Origin: Undaria pinnatifida
Lineage: Eukaryota; Sar; Phaeophyceae; Laminariales; Alariaceae
Assembly (NCBI GenBank): GCA_012845835.1
Contig: JABAKD010000005.1
Coordinates: 4,579,155-4,643,154 of the forward strand
Length of the DNA stretch: 64,000 nucleotides
Direction of reading: 5' to 3'
Shown here: positions 51,455 through 61,073 of the stretch, in pieces
Layout: the number at the start of each line of letters is the position of its first letter
Position numbering within the stretch: the first letter of the stretch is position 1
The notes under the pieces: generated by a model
Told to the model about the DNA's origin: nothing
The model's input: only the letters and a program-made list of their open reading frames with translations
The model's database searches: none
Translations under genes and position numbers: made by a program

Positions 51455-51545
51455 GTGTTTTACCTTGTCGAGACATCTTCGGTTGGCACACCAAAGCATC
51501 GAGCGCAGATATCACAAACGTGGATAGATGAGCGTATTTGTAAGG
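51455..51545 (-). pseudogene. Decayed copy of the C-terminal membrane exon
   Basis: The minus strand reads FVISALDALVCQPK where the exon at 51807-52160 reads LVIPALDAFCANQK. The DNA matches (GATATCTGCGCTCGATGCTT versus GATCCCTGCTCTGGATGCTT). It is short and lacks the membrane segments. Confidence 0.45.
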
Positions 51546-51806
51546 ACTGCTTGGTGTTCATATAAACGATTTCACTGCTACAAACACTATCCGACACAAA
51601 TTCCAAGTAGTTGACCTAAACCTGGGGATGCAGCTCTTGAAGGGTTAAAACGTTCACGATACGTTCAGTAACTTCCATACTGGTACCCGGTATGAGATGG
51701 TTGGAAATATTTGATGGATTATTGCGTCAAGGTCTACGAGGTGTACCTGTATGAGTTATACGGGGAGGTGTTCAGTTTCTCGTTCCTAGGTTTGTGTTGG
51801 GGGTGT

Positions 51807-52160
51807 TCATGATATATTTGGGGATTTTTGGGGCCCCAGCGGACTTTTGGTGGTTTCGTCATTCACCTTGTCAACCCACTGCTCCACTTTTTGGTTGGCG
51901 CAGAAAGCATCCAGAGCAGGGATCACAAGCGTGGCGACGGCGAGAGCGGCTGCACTGCCCGAGCTAGACCAGCCCAGTGTGTCCTGCCCGATGTCGCTGG
52001 TTCCGATTCCCCAAAAGAATATCGCCGGTGCAGACAGCAGCAGTGTCATCCTCGTATGTCTGAGGAGAGTCAGGAGCACCACCACGAGTTTCGGATCGCA
52101 CAGCATTATGTTGATTGAGCACAAAAGGATTACGTGGTAAGGTGTTTGCGATTTCCTAAT
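51807..52160 (-). CDS. C-terminal exon of a membrane protein
   Basis: Open from an acceptor-like GGAATTAG to a TGA stop at 51807-51809. The frame encodes apolar segments (HVILLCSINIMLC, KLVVVLLTLLRHTR, MTLLLSAPAIFFWGIGTSDI, SGSAAALAVATLVIPALDAF) and ends with a charged tail containing VEQWVDKVNDETTKSPLG. This fits two to four membrane spans with a polar C terminus. Decayed relatives at 51455-51545 and 52850-52950 show it belongs to a duplicated module. Upstream exons at 53.1-55.8 kb on the same strand may be part of one gene. It may be the membrane domain of the ankyrin-like family, but that link is inferred only from strand and proximity. Confidence 0.6.
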   Translation of the reverse strand: MRKSQTPYHVILLCSINIMLCDPKLVVVLLTLLRHTRMTLLLSAPAIFFWGIGTSDIGQDTLGWSSSGSAAALAVATLVIPALDAFCANQKVEQWVDKVNDETTKSPLGPQKSPNIS

Positions 52161-52560
52161 TCCTTTGCGTTGGAACAAGTAGAAGAATAGTGTTGAAACC
52201 GACTAGAATATCATGACAACCCAAATCCATAGCCAATCAACCAACAAAAAAATAGGTTTGCTCAGAGATTCAAACATGGTAGGAAAATAAAATTCTAGCC
52301 AAATGTTCCGTTGTTTGGGTTGGCTTTGTGTTGAGGGGTTCGACGGTTTTATTGCTAATAATAGTGTGTTTTCCTACCCACTCACCCCCTACCCATTCAA
52401 AGTTGGCATCTCGACAACACGATACGATGAGCGCAGCATTATTTGAGCATAACTTTATTAGTCACAACGTCTTGAGCGCAACGTTATGAGGGGGCAGAGC
52501 AGACAAAAACGGCATGTTAACTACTGACGCGTGCTACAAGGGTGATGGCAACGCGTTTTG
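52161..52560. other. Intergenic or intronic stretch, no feature
   Basis: No repeat family recognised; a family A-like half end (GACGCGTGCTACAAGGGTGA) lies at about 52526. Confidence 0.3.
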
Positions 52561-52812
52561 GACCCAGCATGAGGTAGGGGGGGGGTCTAGTTTGGGGATT
52601 TCTCTCACGGTGGCTTGGGGGTCGCTCGGGCGAGTGATCACGCTGTTCCTTTGCGATCTTAAGCTTCCGTGACTGTTCTAATTGTACGACAGGAATCCGC
52701 AATGAAAGGGCGAAGGCTATCCTGCGGGCACCAAACAAACCGCTTACGGCCTGTTTTGCCTGTGAGATACAGCAGTGCCAGTCGTAAAAATGGGGGTATC
52801 CCTCCTGCCGTA
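52560..52812. mobile_element. Family D element
   Basis: ATGAGGTAGGGGGGGGG end, GGTCGCTCGGGCGAGTGATC, GCGATCTTAAGCTTCCGTGA, ACAGGAATCCGCAATGAAAG, and closing GTATCCCTCCTGCCGTAGCT, which is the inverse of the GCTACGGTAGGGAGG opening seen at 47946. Confidence 0.7.
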
Positions 52813-52849
52813 GCTTGGAATTTCGCAAAAAAATGCTTGTGACTTGACT

Positions 52850-52950
52850 TGACCCTGTCGCTGTTTCTGTACGCCACAGGACTACAACTAGAGGGTGCAG
52901 GTAGCAGTAGCGTCGTCTTCGAACGTCTGGGTAGAAAAGGTAGCAACTAC
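52850..52950 (-). pseudogene. Decayed copy of the C-terminal membrane exon
   Basis: The minus strand reads KTTLLLPAPSS where the intact exon has RMTLLLSAPAI, and DNA similarity continues through GAAACAGCGACAGGG versus GGAACCAGCGACATCGG. The frame is broken afterwards. Confidence 0.45.
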
Positions 52951-53089
52951 GAAAAGCATCGGTTCGCACAAACGAAACAGCACACTGTTAGGGTCACAGT
53001 GTTATGAGCACAACAACATGAGCGCAAGCACAAGACTATGAGTGCACCCTTACGAGCAAAAAATACAATAAGCACAACGTTGTGACGCG

Positions 53090-53265
53090 GCGGAGGAGGA
53101 ATCCGTCCGTTCGTTGATGAAGGGGCCGCCCTTGTAGCCCATCGTATGTTGGCAGAAAAGGTCCACGAGGACCAGCGTCGGTCCACGATAACATCTCCGC
53201 GCCAACGCGGTCAACACCAGCAGAAAGTTAAACACGCCTACGCCAAGGGCTACTAGGTACGACTT
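53090..53265 (-). CDS. Membrane-spanning exon candidate
   Basis: The minus strand encodes YLVALGVGVFNFLLVLTALA, a clear membrane span, followed by RRCYRGPTLVLVDLFCQHTM and GYKGGPFINERTDSSSAA. FLLVLTALA matches ILLLVLTALA in the exon at 54109-54304, so the two are paralogous. Borders are uncertain: an acceptor-like GTACCTAG lies just inside the hydrophobic part. Confidence 0.45.
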
Positions 53266-53329
53266 TTTCAAAGGGAGGGGGGGGCATATACCATATGCCA
53301 CCAAAATAAAGTTGGTGGATGGGCTGGAT

Positions 53330-53430
53330 CACCCCCCAACTTGCATCATTTCTAAGGGAAGGTTTTCCCGTGCCAAAAGGCGGCTGACCCATGACACAAC
53401 AAGCGCTAACGTGGTCGATCTAATGCCATT
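53330..53430 (-). pseudogene. Decayed copy of the 54.1-54.3 kb membrane exon
   Basis: The minus strand reads ALVVSWVSRLLARENLPLEM where the intact exon reads APFLSWASHLAAGQKPALRK. The donor ATGCAAG-GTGGGT of the intact exon is ATGCAAG-TTGGGG here, so the GT is lost. Confidence 0.5.
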
Positions 53431-53434
53431 AAAC

Positions 53435-54108
53435 TACTTGGCTAATCAGCTTGGTCGTCTACCTTGCACCAACAGAAACGAAAACAAAAACATAACCGGT
53501 GATATAGGTCACCAAATATCAAGTTCACGAGTCGGCTGGATTATTTGGCGCCCTTTCCTTCCTAAGGCAAGCTTAGGCTTCACATAATGCATCAGACTAT
53601 TAGTATCCATTCGATTCGTAGTTACTACCCTGAGTACACTAAGGATCCTATTCTAGAGAAATTCAACATGCGGGGAATTTCGGCTTGTTACTTCCCGTCG
53701 GTGTGTTTTATATTCAAGCTGTTACTAACATCCCACCATATGTATCGAGGAACGTTGCAGGGAATATTGCAAGGAACTGCATCATAGGACAGCGTGTCGG
53801 CAAATACAACAAGCCGTAGGGTATATCTGCCCGTAGCATGGGCATTGTGCCGTATTGATCAGGTGACGGTCAGCCCAACCTCCGATAACTCCTTACCTCT
53901 TCTTCCATCTCCTTCCTTCTTCTGCTTGTCTCCTACATTTCCATCTTGTGGCCTCATAAGCGCCACCTCTTAGAAGATCTTACATCTTCTTCACAAGTGA
54001 TACTCAAAAAATCCTTCGGGGCCATCCCGGCAACTCTAAGCACAGAGACAGAACCTCGAGACGTGTCAGTGTTTCGTAATAAGACTTCGTGTCAAATGGG
54101 TCACCCAC
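53435..54108. other. Stretch without a recognised exon
   Basis: 53885-53945 is pyrimidine-rich on the plus strand. Short ORFs without motifs. Confidence 0.3.
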
Positions 54109-54304
54109 CTTGCATCCTTCCTCAGGGCAGGCTTCTGCCCGGCCGCAAGGTGGCTGGCCCAAGATAAGAACGGCGCCAGAGCGGTAAGCACCAACAGCAA
54201 GATTAGCGCTCCCATGTTTTTGCTGTCGTCCGTCCCCACCTCCGGTAGGAGTAGCTGAAAGATCTGCGGTGCGTGCAACACGCACGTAAAATGTCCGATT
54301 AATC
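54109..54304 (-). CDS. Membrane-spanning exon (196 bp)
   Basis: Acceptor CTGCACCGTAG and donor GATGCAAG then GTGGGT. The product reads LIGHFTCVLHAPQIFQLLLP, a polar VGTDDSKNM segment, then GALILLLVLTALAPFLSW, a strong membrane span, and a basic tail ending ALRKDA. The preserved splice sites contrast with the decayed duplicate at 53330-53430. Probably upstream of the C-terminal exon at 51807-52160 in the same gene. Confidence 0.55.
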
Positions 54305-54739
54305 CTACGGTGCAGAGGGTACCCTCACCTCCTCCGCCGGGTCTAGCCCCTTCCGGCGCGTGGCTCAGTACCCCCATCAAATAATTGAATCACAAAACAT
54401 GGACGCAGCAGAAGAACCGAGTATGTGGCGGTCATGGTAGGAAAACCTTAATCCACGAAATATTTAGTTACTCGCCCGAGTGGCTCCGAGTCGTTGAAAA
54501 CGCAGGAACTAAAACGCCATATTCAAAACAGACTGGAATCGCACTTTGACGGCGCTGCGTAACAGGCCCATGGCGGTTGATATCCCGAAACCATTATGCA
54601 CGACGCAATGGGTGAGACGAAGGGTACAACATCCCACGGTAGGGGTGCAGCAGGAAGATCCTGAGTTCCGAACATGAGGAGCTCGATATCTCACCCGAAG
54701 TATGTGCTTCGAAGGCACCCGACCAAGCTTATATTGGCC
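54305..54739. other. Stretch with a family D palindrome
   Basis: ACTCGCCCGAGTGGCTCCGA at about 54472 and CATCCCACGGTAGGGGTGCA near 54630 are family D parts. No exon seen. Confidence 0.4.
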
Positions 54740-54860
54740 CTAGTCCCAAAGCGAAATGCACACTCCTGAATTTTCTAGACTAATCCGTGGTGCCTCACTT
54801 GAGGAGCTCATCTGGCCAGAGGCATACCTTTTTTTGGCGAAAAAAGTGCAAGCCCTAACG
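54740..54860. repeat. Dispersed repeat J, reverse partial copy
   Basis: CCTCACTTGAGGAGCTCATC, TGGCCAGAGGCATACCTTTT and GTGCAAGCCCTAACGTGGGA are the inverse of parts of 6800-6885. Confidence 0.5.
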
Positions 54861-55433
54861 TGGGATGACTCTAGAGAAGATGCTCCCATTTGCATTACGT
54901 AGGATAGGCCACTCGCACGAGTGGCCCTAGTACCCCGTGTTGGGCGCGGCACAACAGGCAGTTGCACACGGCGGAGGTGTGTCTCGCTCACACAAGGGTG
55001 TTAGGGTGGGCAACTATTAATGGAACTAGATTGTGCCATTCGCGCGAGATTTGAAGGGGTCCCTCTATAATTATTTCATCATCACCTGTGGTTGACCACG
55101 AGGGACGCGCGCGGAAAAAACTTTCTGAGCCGGTAAAATAATGATTGCTAAAAAGTACCCCCCTATGTTATATACAGGTCGGGTTGGCGTCGGTTGGCAG
55201 CGACACTGTAACACATGCCGCTCACGGCATGAGCTACTACAGTAGACCACGAGGGTACCGTTTGGTTTTGGCGATCGATCACAGCTGGCGGCCGAGTTGG
55301 ATCATTCGTGCGGGGTGGAGAACTTTACTCCGCGCAAGGGGAATGATCGTATCATATGTCGTAGTGCTTGTGGTAAGGCACTCTCGAGGCAGTTACACAG
55401 TACTCCCATTGTTGTCTCTGGAAGTACCCATAC
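54861..55433. other. Intron-like stretch
   Basis: CCACTCGCACGAGTGG at about 54910 is a family D palindrome. No exon recognised with confidence. Confidence 0.3.
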
Positions 55434-55481
55434 CGGAAATTTAATTAACGCATTGAAGCTGTCATCCATGTGCAAGTCCGC
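55434..55481 (-). CDS. Small exon candidate (48 bp, phase 0)
   Basis: Between CGCTTGTAAG and a donor TTTCCG then GTATGG, it encodes ADLHMDDSFNALIKFP. Size is a multiple of three. Support is limited to the splice-like borders and the in-frame polar peptide. Confidence 0.35.
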
Positions 55482-55721
55482 CTTACAAGCGGTTCTTAGT
55501 AGGATGCAGCTCACCCTTCATGCGACTCGCCGACCACCTCACGGTGCTTCGCATTTGGTGCAAGCATTGTATGCCTAATCGGCGAAAACCCGACATGCTC
55601 CGTCCCGACATTGTAAGGATGCGAGGGTCATTGGTCTGACGACTGCAGCCATGCATGATTATCGAGTACCCCCTACCGCGCGCTTGATCTCACACAAGAG
55701 CGGGGTTTTCTTTTTGCTCAC

Positions 55722-55799
55722 CACAACTAGCTTGCCCGGGATAAACGTCTGGATCTTGGCCTCGATGGTTGATGATTTTTGTTGGTCGGAGATAGATTC
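55722..55799 (-). CDS. Small exon candidate (78 bp, phase 0)
   Basis: Acceptor GGACGTATTCCCTCAG, donor GTTGTG then GTGAGC. The 26-residue product reads ESISDQQKSSTIEAKIQTFI then PGKLVV, charged and protein-like. Length is a multiple of three, as in the ankyrin-like exons. Likely upstream of the membrane exons on the same strand. An alternative overlapping frame (minus 55690-56016) is longer but ignores these splice sites. Confidence 0.45.
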
Positions 55800-56127
55800 C
55801 TGAGGGAATACGTCCAGTGTATATCACGCACCACAAACACGGGGTGCCATAAGAACACAGGATTGTCATTAACAAATGCAAATAACGGAGGGGGTGCCGT
55901 ACTGCCTTAATTCTCCGACCACACGAAATTCGTTGATGACTTTTGGTCTTCATCAATCGATTTCTGCGAGGCAGTAGCACGCGGTACACAAAAAAGCACC
56001 AGCACAGCGGCGACATAGAGGCAAAAAAACTCTCTCAATGAGCAACAGTGGAGACTCTACGTTCCTCGATATCTCGACCAGAAGGTATTGTGGTTCACTG
56101 CCATCTGGCGGATGCTGTTTGGGTGAA

Positions 56128-56400
56128 ACCCGTGCTACGATGAGGGTATACCGCTTTTTGGCTAAAAAAAAACCTGAGTGACGAAGATTCTTAAACCCAA
56201 ATGATCGGAATGACATGCAATCCAGTTTTGAAAAAATATTGTCTTGCATACCACCTGGGTCACGAGTGAGTTTGTCTCATCGGATTTCGCTTTCAGTTTG
56301 CTATAAAACAGTTTTTGCCTTGCAAGGCATTGAGAGATCTTCAAGCGAGGGGTAGTATTAGAAAAAAAAGGGGCATCTCCACCGTAGCATATATGTGTCG
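56128..56400. mobile_element. Family A element
   Basis: Left end ACCCGTGCTACGATGAGGGT; right end CATCTCCACCGTAGCATATA. Interior CTGAGTGACGAAGATTCTTA and TTGCATACCACCTGGG. Confidence 0.65.
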
Positions 56401-56539
56401 GGTGTACACCTGTACGTATCTCCTTCTGAGTGCGGTGCTTCACTCAGGCGGAGCCCTGTACCCCACCCGAAACCGAGCTTCGAGGGACTACGGAGATAGT
56501 CAACGCCACGAATAATAAGTCATGCCTTAGGGTTGATAC

Positions 56540-56720
56540 ACAAAACAAACGATCGAGGTGTCACACGCAGCTTGAAAATATGAGTTTTCTGTTAAAACTA
56601 TCGATCTCCCAGCTGAAGTGACCTTTTTCGATTTTTTTCTAATGAAATGCCATATTCCAGCACTATAGTTCCTCAGAAGAAGAGGAGGAGGAGGAGGAGG
56701 AGGCCCTCTTCTGCATACTC
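56540..56720 (-). repeat. Family C fragment and (GAG)n run
   Basis: GAGGTGTCACACGCAGCTTG, ATATGAGTTTTCTG and CGATCTCCCAGCTGAAGTGA form a diverged family C end. A GAGGAGGAGGAGGAGGAGG run follows at about 56680-56703. Confidence 0.55.
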
Positions 56721-57106
56721 AATTTCGTTTTGTTTTTTAGAACACGTAACTACCGTCTAGCTACGCAAGCACGTAATGTTTGGGACGTATTTGTTTCAGC
56801 GCAAGGTGTTCGGGCAGACCAACACCCCGTGACACCCAGCTTGCGCTACACGAGAGTCCGACGGAACCATTGGTCACACAGCTGAAGCGCGCTTTCACTT
56901 CACTTCATGGTATGGTATCGTATACGCGCTTGCTCGGATAGTAGGGGTAGCGCTTTCTTCGCTACATACAACGTTTTCTGAAATGATGGGGGCTCCTTGA
57001 CCCAAAATCGTGGGAATGTGATTATTGTTTTGGACAACACACCTGGATCTGTTTTCGTACGGCTAGACCATGATATTTTTATCGAGATTCGGTCTTGGCT
57101 GAGATT
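56721..57106. other. Stretch without a recognised exon
   Basis: A family A-like half (GGGGGCTCCTTGACCCAAAA, CGTGGGAATGTGATTATTGT) lies near 56985-57025. Nothing else seen. Confidence 0.35.
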
Positions 57107-57443
57107 GATTCTACGATACCCCCACCCACCCCCCCTTGCTCCGTTTCGAAAGGGATGCGTGGTCAATGATCAAATGACTATGGCAAATAACAAATGAGTA
57201 AGCCTTCCCCCCAAAACGAGCGATTTTTCTGTAACGAGCGTTTGATGCCTGCTCGACACGAGGAAGGATGCTATGACTGTATGTGTGCATGGACATATTT
57301 TCTATCTCTCAACTTAGGTCTATCGAACGATGACGTCGGAGTGGCAATGGCGCAGGGGATTTCGGGAGATAATGCCTGGAGTTGGTTTGAAAATCGGCGA
57401 TTTTGTTCAGGAAAAGTTAGCGGGGCTAAGCGTAGAACGACTC
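57107..57443. mobile_element. Family B element with a partly duplicated left end
   Basis: GATTCTACGATACCCCCACC opens it; a second internal start (CCCCAAAACGAGCGATTTTT, TAACGAGCGTTTGATGCC) lies about 100 bp in. Right end GGCTAAGCGTAGAACGACTC. Possibly one element inserted into another. Confidence 0.65.
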
Positions 57444-57581
57444 GGTAGCGGTATACAGTTTCTCGGCCGAGGAGTCTCGGGGGGAAAGAAAATGAATATC
57501 TACCGTATCATGTGCCATTAATCAACGATAAGTATATGCTAGGGGTTTTATATTGACGCTTTTTACGCAGACGGCTATTAT

Positions 57582-57758
57582 TCATCCATTGTGGAAGGGC
57601 GCCCGGCGCAACCACACCTTGAGCTGTTCATTGCTGAGGGAAACGAGCACTCCCATTTCCTTCGAGGCCAGATTCAGTGCGGCCTTCATCATGGATTGGT
57701 TGCTGTCGTTGTTGTCCACGTTCAGGAGCTCCTCGATCTGCGTTGTTGTATTTTTCAT
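57582..57758 (-). CDS. Terminal exon of right ankyrin-like gene (probable)
   Basis: It starts after an acceptor-like CGGTGTGAG and ends at TGA (57582-57584), 58 codons long. The product includes TTTQIEELLNVDNNDSNQSM, MKAALNLASKEMGVLV and EQLKVWLRRAPFHNG. The spacing of LL, DxxxxxxMKAAL and VLVSL follows the ankyrin-like repeats upstream, so it looks like a degenerate last unit. It is downstream of the exon at 58870-58998 on the same strand, about 1.1 kb away. The frame is clean; gene linkage is inferred. Confidence 0.55.
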   Translation of the reverse strand: MKNTTTQIEELLNVDNNDSNQSMMKAALNLASKEMGVLVSLSNEQLKVWLRRAPFHNG

Positions 57759-58290
57759 CTCACACCGTTCAGACGTGCGCGCAAGGGGTTAGTGGTGATG
57801 TACTCGAGAGTTGCAACAAGGGGTACGGTAGCGCGCAAGCATTTTTCACGTGCTCAAGATCGCTGTGATGCCCGTGGCTACGATATTTCGTGGCATTCTC
57901 AAGCGTTCTGTCCATTATATTTTTGTTTCGCAGTATATGTGCTGCCACCGTGAGATTGTTTGTGAAGCTGTGCCAAAACTAAAACGTTGAACTCTGTTTG
58001 AGCGAGGAAGGGAGCCATTGGCGCGAGTGGTCTATTCCACTGTCAATAATGATAACGGTGGGGGCATGTCCTCCATCTCGCCGCTCGGATCGGACCGACC
58101 AACACCAAACGTGGTGGGCGCCACGGGTACTGCAAACGTTAACGCGTATGTTACGTATCTGGTTTAGGTAAATGACTGCGTCTTCATCCTAAGTCGGTCT
58201 GTGTTGCTGGCTTGCGTGTGGGGTCCGATATTCGTATCATGTACGTTCGGCATTACAATGCATTGCCCAATATCTTCACACACGGTTGTA
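57759..58290 (-). other. Intron with a possible further exon
   Basis: Around 57860-57980 the minus strand reads NNLTVAAHILRNKNIMDRTL after GGCACAG. It cannot be read through into the terminal exon because of a stop. Possible exon, unproven. Confidence 0.3.
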
Positions 58291-58503
58291 TTAACGATGC
58301 TTCGAACAGATTTTGGATAGTTGTGACCGCACTACCCGCATCTCTCTAGGATAAGGAACCAGGCACAAAACACAGGGTGTAACAGATGATGTCGCTGAGT
58401 AAAATAAAAAGCACGGTTGAACCTGGAGGAGACACAAAGTACACACATAATGTTGGTAAGGCCTGGAAGCCATATTGAAGAATTCCTGGTCATGAACACT
58501 CAA
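58291..58503 (-). other. Apolar minus-strand ORF region
   Basis: Two minus frames are open. One reads STVLFILLSDIICYTLCFVP after CTCCTCCAG, resembling a membrane span; the other is Cys-rich. Which, if either, is used is unclear. Confidence 0.3.
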
Positions 58504-58869
58504 CCGTCAGGCACCTGAAACGACGCTGACGGCGTGGCTAGGTCGTGAGGCGGATGGAAGAATAGCGTGGAAGTCCACCACAATACTGCATGCATATTTC
58601 ATAATATTTCAAACACCAATTTCAAACACGCGCAAAAAACCTGTAATAATGTCGTGTGGATGGAGAACTTCGCGGTTGCTACACCCACAAGCTCGCTACA
58701 ATTCAAACGTTAATTTCACTGTGCCTCGTGCAGAAAAGTAGCGAGGTTGGCTTTGACTCTAATGGAAGCCACCAGCTTGGTCTAAGAATCCACTTGCTTG
58801 CTTACTAGCGCTAGGAAATACTGAGAAATAAATGGGGTTCGACTCGAATGGAGGCTGTGTCGGTCTGAC
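58504..58869. other. Intron, no feature recognised
   Basis: Follows the exon at 58870-58998 on the minus strand. It has no recognisable repeat or exon. Confidence 0.3.
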
Positions 58870-58998
58870 CTCGGTGTCGGGAATATTCTCCCGCATAGCT
58901 TTAAGCGCGGCGTCGAACACTTGAACACGCCCGGACAAAACTGCATGCACCAGGAGGCTCCGGCCCCAACAGTCCTTCAGTCTCAACTGGGTCCGAAT
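58870..58998 (-). CDS. Ankyrin-like repeat exon of right paralogue (129 bp, phase 0)
   Basis: It encodes 43 residues with DCWGRSLLVHAVLSGRVQVF and DAALKAMRENIPDTE. The acceptor CGCTCGTCAG follows a very long poly-C tract that may serve as its polypyrimidine tract. The donor is ACCGAG then GTCAGA. It matches 79-207 in length, phase and most residues. Confidence 0.78.
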
Positions 58999-59011
58999 CT
59001 GACGAGCGGGG

Positions 59012-59029
59012 GAGGGGGGGGGGGGGGGC
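59012..59029 (+). repeat. Poly-G tract in the intron just upstream of the repeat exon
   Basis: GGAGGGGGGG and ten further G. On the coding (minus) strand this is a C run about 14-30 bases before the acceptor. The left paralogue has CTCCTCCCCCGCGCGCTCCC at the same place, so the run expanded in this copy. Confidence 0.8.
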
Positions 59030-59237
59030 ACGCGTTCCAGGAGCAATTCCTTGGAACGATAAGAACAAGGACGCCGCAAAAGGCGCAGACTTTAAAGAGG
59101 CAAGCACAGAATGCAGAAACATCAGTGGGCGACACTTGAGGCGTAGGCTTGCTGTGATAAGGGTTTGCGCATTTCGACGACAACACGCGCTACTACGGTA
59201 GGGCTGCAGCCATTTTTTCCCTCGGAGGATGATTGCT

Positions 59238-59522
59238 TTCAGGAGTTGTATAGATAGAGGCATCACTTTTCGTCCGAACGAAGTGGCTTCTGAATGACGG
59301 CGCTCTTTAACAACCCAAAATCGTTGGAGATAGGTCATTTTTGCATGTCGATTCTCGTCGTATACCTATTATACAGTATGCTGCGGGATTTTTCATGCGG
59401 TAGCAGTATTGTTTTTCTCCAAAACAAGTTTTTTGGGTTAAGAAGGATATGTCTTGACCTCCTAAATTGAGAGGTAGTATTTAAAAAAGACGTGGGTCAC
59501 GTCTCCTATCGTAGCACGCGTC
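59238..59522. mobile_element. Family A element
   Basis: Right end CTCCTATCGTAGCACGCGTC intact, left end degraded. Interior GTGGCTTCTGAATGACGGCG, CAACCCAAAATCGTTGGAGA, TTCTCGTCGTATACCTATTA and CCTCCTAAATTGAGAGGTAG. It lies where the left paralogue has the element at 378-650. Confidence 0.75.
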
Positions 59523-59541
59523 TTGAGGAGCTGTACAGGTA

Positions 59542-59833
59542 GCGCGTGGATGCTACGGTAGAGGTACTTTTTTTTTTTTGGTGGGATGCTCACTATTTAC
59601 TTATGGGTTTCTTATTTTTCTCTCCCAAAAATAAACGTTTCGGGGAAAAGCAACAATACTTCTACGTACGGGAGGATAAAAAATCACATGGCTTAGTAGG
59701 TTCGCAATATTTTTTTTTTCGCGAAAGAAATGTTGACATTCGGACGAATTTGTGTTAAGGATCGCTCCTCCTGCCATAATGTTCATAAAACGATTCCACC
59801 CAAAATGCTCTCTCTATACATCGTACCACGCGT
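59542..59833. mobile_element. Family A element, opposite orientation to its neighbour
   Basis: Left end GCGTGGATGCTACGGTAGAG; right end ATACATCGTACCACGCGTCC. Interior AAATCACATGGCTTAGTAGG and GTGTTAAGGATCGCTCCTCC. Confidence 0.7.
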
Positions 59834-59974
59834 CCCGATGATGTCTCACCCCCAAAAAGCTGATGTTTTTTGTACGTGCAACCCAATGGACAAGCTACGT
59901 GTAGCAGGTAGACAGAAACTCCTATTGCTAAACATAAATGATTTTCCGACGATTCTGGCAGCAATTCCTTTTAC

Positions 59975-60832
59975 CTGCTCCTTCCACAGCACCTCCTCCA
60001 CCATAGACCAAGCCGCCGTGAACACCACCAAACTGGGATCCATCCCTTTTCCCCGATGCAATAACACCGCCATCGGGTCATCCAACTCCTCAGCTTGCGG
60101 GTTCTGCGAGATTGCTCGGTTGACACTCGCGCCACGCCACCTCTCAGCAGAATAACCCGGCGTATCATTCGACCCCTCCGGAGGAAAATTGGTGCCCGTG
60201 CCGCTCCTGTGCCAGTTTGCAGTGCGTGGAGGCGGCAGGAGGTCTTCCCCTTGTTCCGTCTTGCTGTCCTCAAAAATGCCTTCAAGACGAATAGGTCGAC
60301 GATCCTGATTGCTTTCCTCAGAGACTTCTCGTAGAAGGCCAACCCCACGTTCCGATTGTTTTTCCTTGGGGATGCCTTGCAGGCGAACGGGCTGTCGCAC
60401 TGGGTGGGCTTGAGCACTCGTGTTGCCAGGGCTCGGAGGCTGATGTACTTGGCGAGCCTGAGTATTCCGATAGCCAGGGCTCAAAGGCTCGTGCACTTTG
60501 CGAGCCCGAGTATTCGCGTAGCCAGGGCTCAGATGCTCTGCAGCAGCGGCCTGCACATAGGCGGGCTGCTGCTGAGCACCCTCTTGCTGTGGATGCTGGG
60601 TATCCTCTTGCCGTTGCTGCTGGGAAAATTGTTGCCGCTGCTGCGGGGCAGGTTGTTGCTGTTGGTTTGGGGTAAGATGTTGCCATTTTTGCGTGGAACG
60701 CTCTTGTTGTTGGCGCTGATGCACGGTGGCCTGGCTGAGGCCGGGGTGGGAGTGCCGATGGGTAGCACCAGACGCTCCGTGCATAAGGAAGGACAGCCCA
60801 TCACTGTCTGTGCCCTCCACGAGTTCCCTCAC
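59975..60832 (-). CDS. Gln-rich ankyrin-like exon, right copy, intact
   Basis: This 858 bp exon (286 codons, phase 0) runs from acceptor TGCGCTGTAG then GTGAGG to donor GAGCAG then GTAAAA. In order: VRELVEGTDSDGLSFLMHGA, a Gln-rich tract with QQQPAPQQRQQFSQQQRQE, three tandem units of about 16-18 residues (SPGYANTRARKVHEP, SPGYRNTQARQVHQP, SPGNTSAQAHPVRQP), an acidic stretch, SAERWRGASVNRAISQNPQA and SLVVFTAAWSMVEEVLWKEQ. The left copy at 1584-2426 is a close paralogue but has two SPG units and a premature TAG where this one has TGG. The tract is coded by CAG-rich DNA, so long poly-Leu and poly-Cys frames on the plus strand are shadows. Probably a linker between ankyrin-like units. Confidence 0.75.
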
Positions 60833-60845
60833 CTACAGCGCACCG

Positions 60846-61071
60846 TCAAGAGAATATATAGTAGGGGGTTAAAAACACAATTCCATCACAGTGGGTGAGG
60901 AAGGGGCGGGTTGATGCATGAGAAGATTGGGGGGGGGGTGGGGGGAAAGGATGGTGCTGATGCATGGTAGCCCTCCTGGGACGAAGCTGGGGATGGTGAT
61001 CTGTGGCGCCAGACGCTCCGTGCATAAGGAAGGTCATCCCGTCTCCGTCGGTGTCTTCCACCAGTACCTTG
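60846..61071 (-). CDS. Ankyrin-like exon with His/Pro low-complexity tail, right copy
   Basis: After CGCGTCAAG the minus strand encodes VLVEDTDGDGMTFLMHGASG, ATDHHPQLRPR and then a His- and Pro-rich run. It parallels 2471-2726 and is nearly the same as the start of the next exon, indicating an exon duplication. The frame ends at a stop near 60846, so a donor must exist earlier; not placed. A truncated family A element begins directly upstream. Confidence 0.5.
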
Positions 61072-61073
61072 AC

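Noticed and set aside
60356-60898. Plus-strand 180-residue frame opposite the right Gln-rich exon
   Set aside because: Same reason: Leu-rich antisense shadow of the minus-strand Gln-rich exon.
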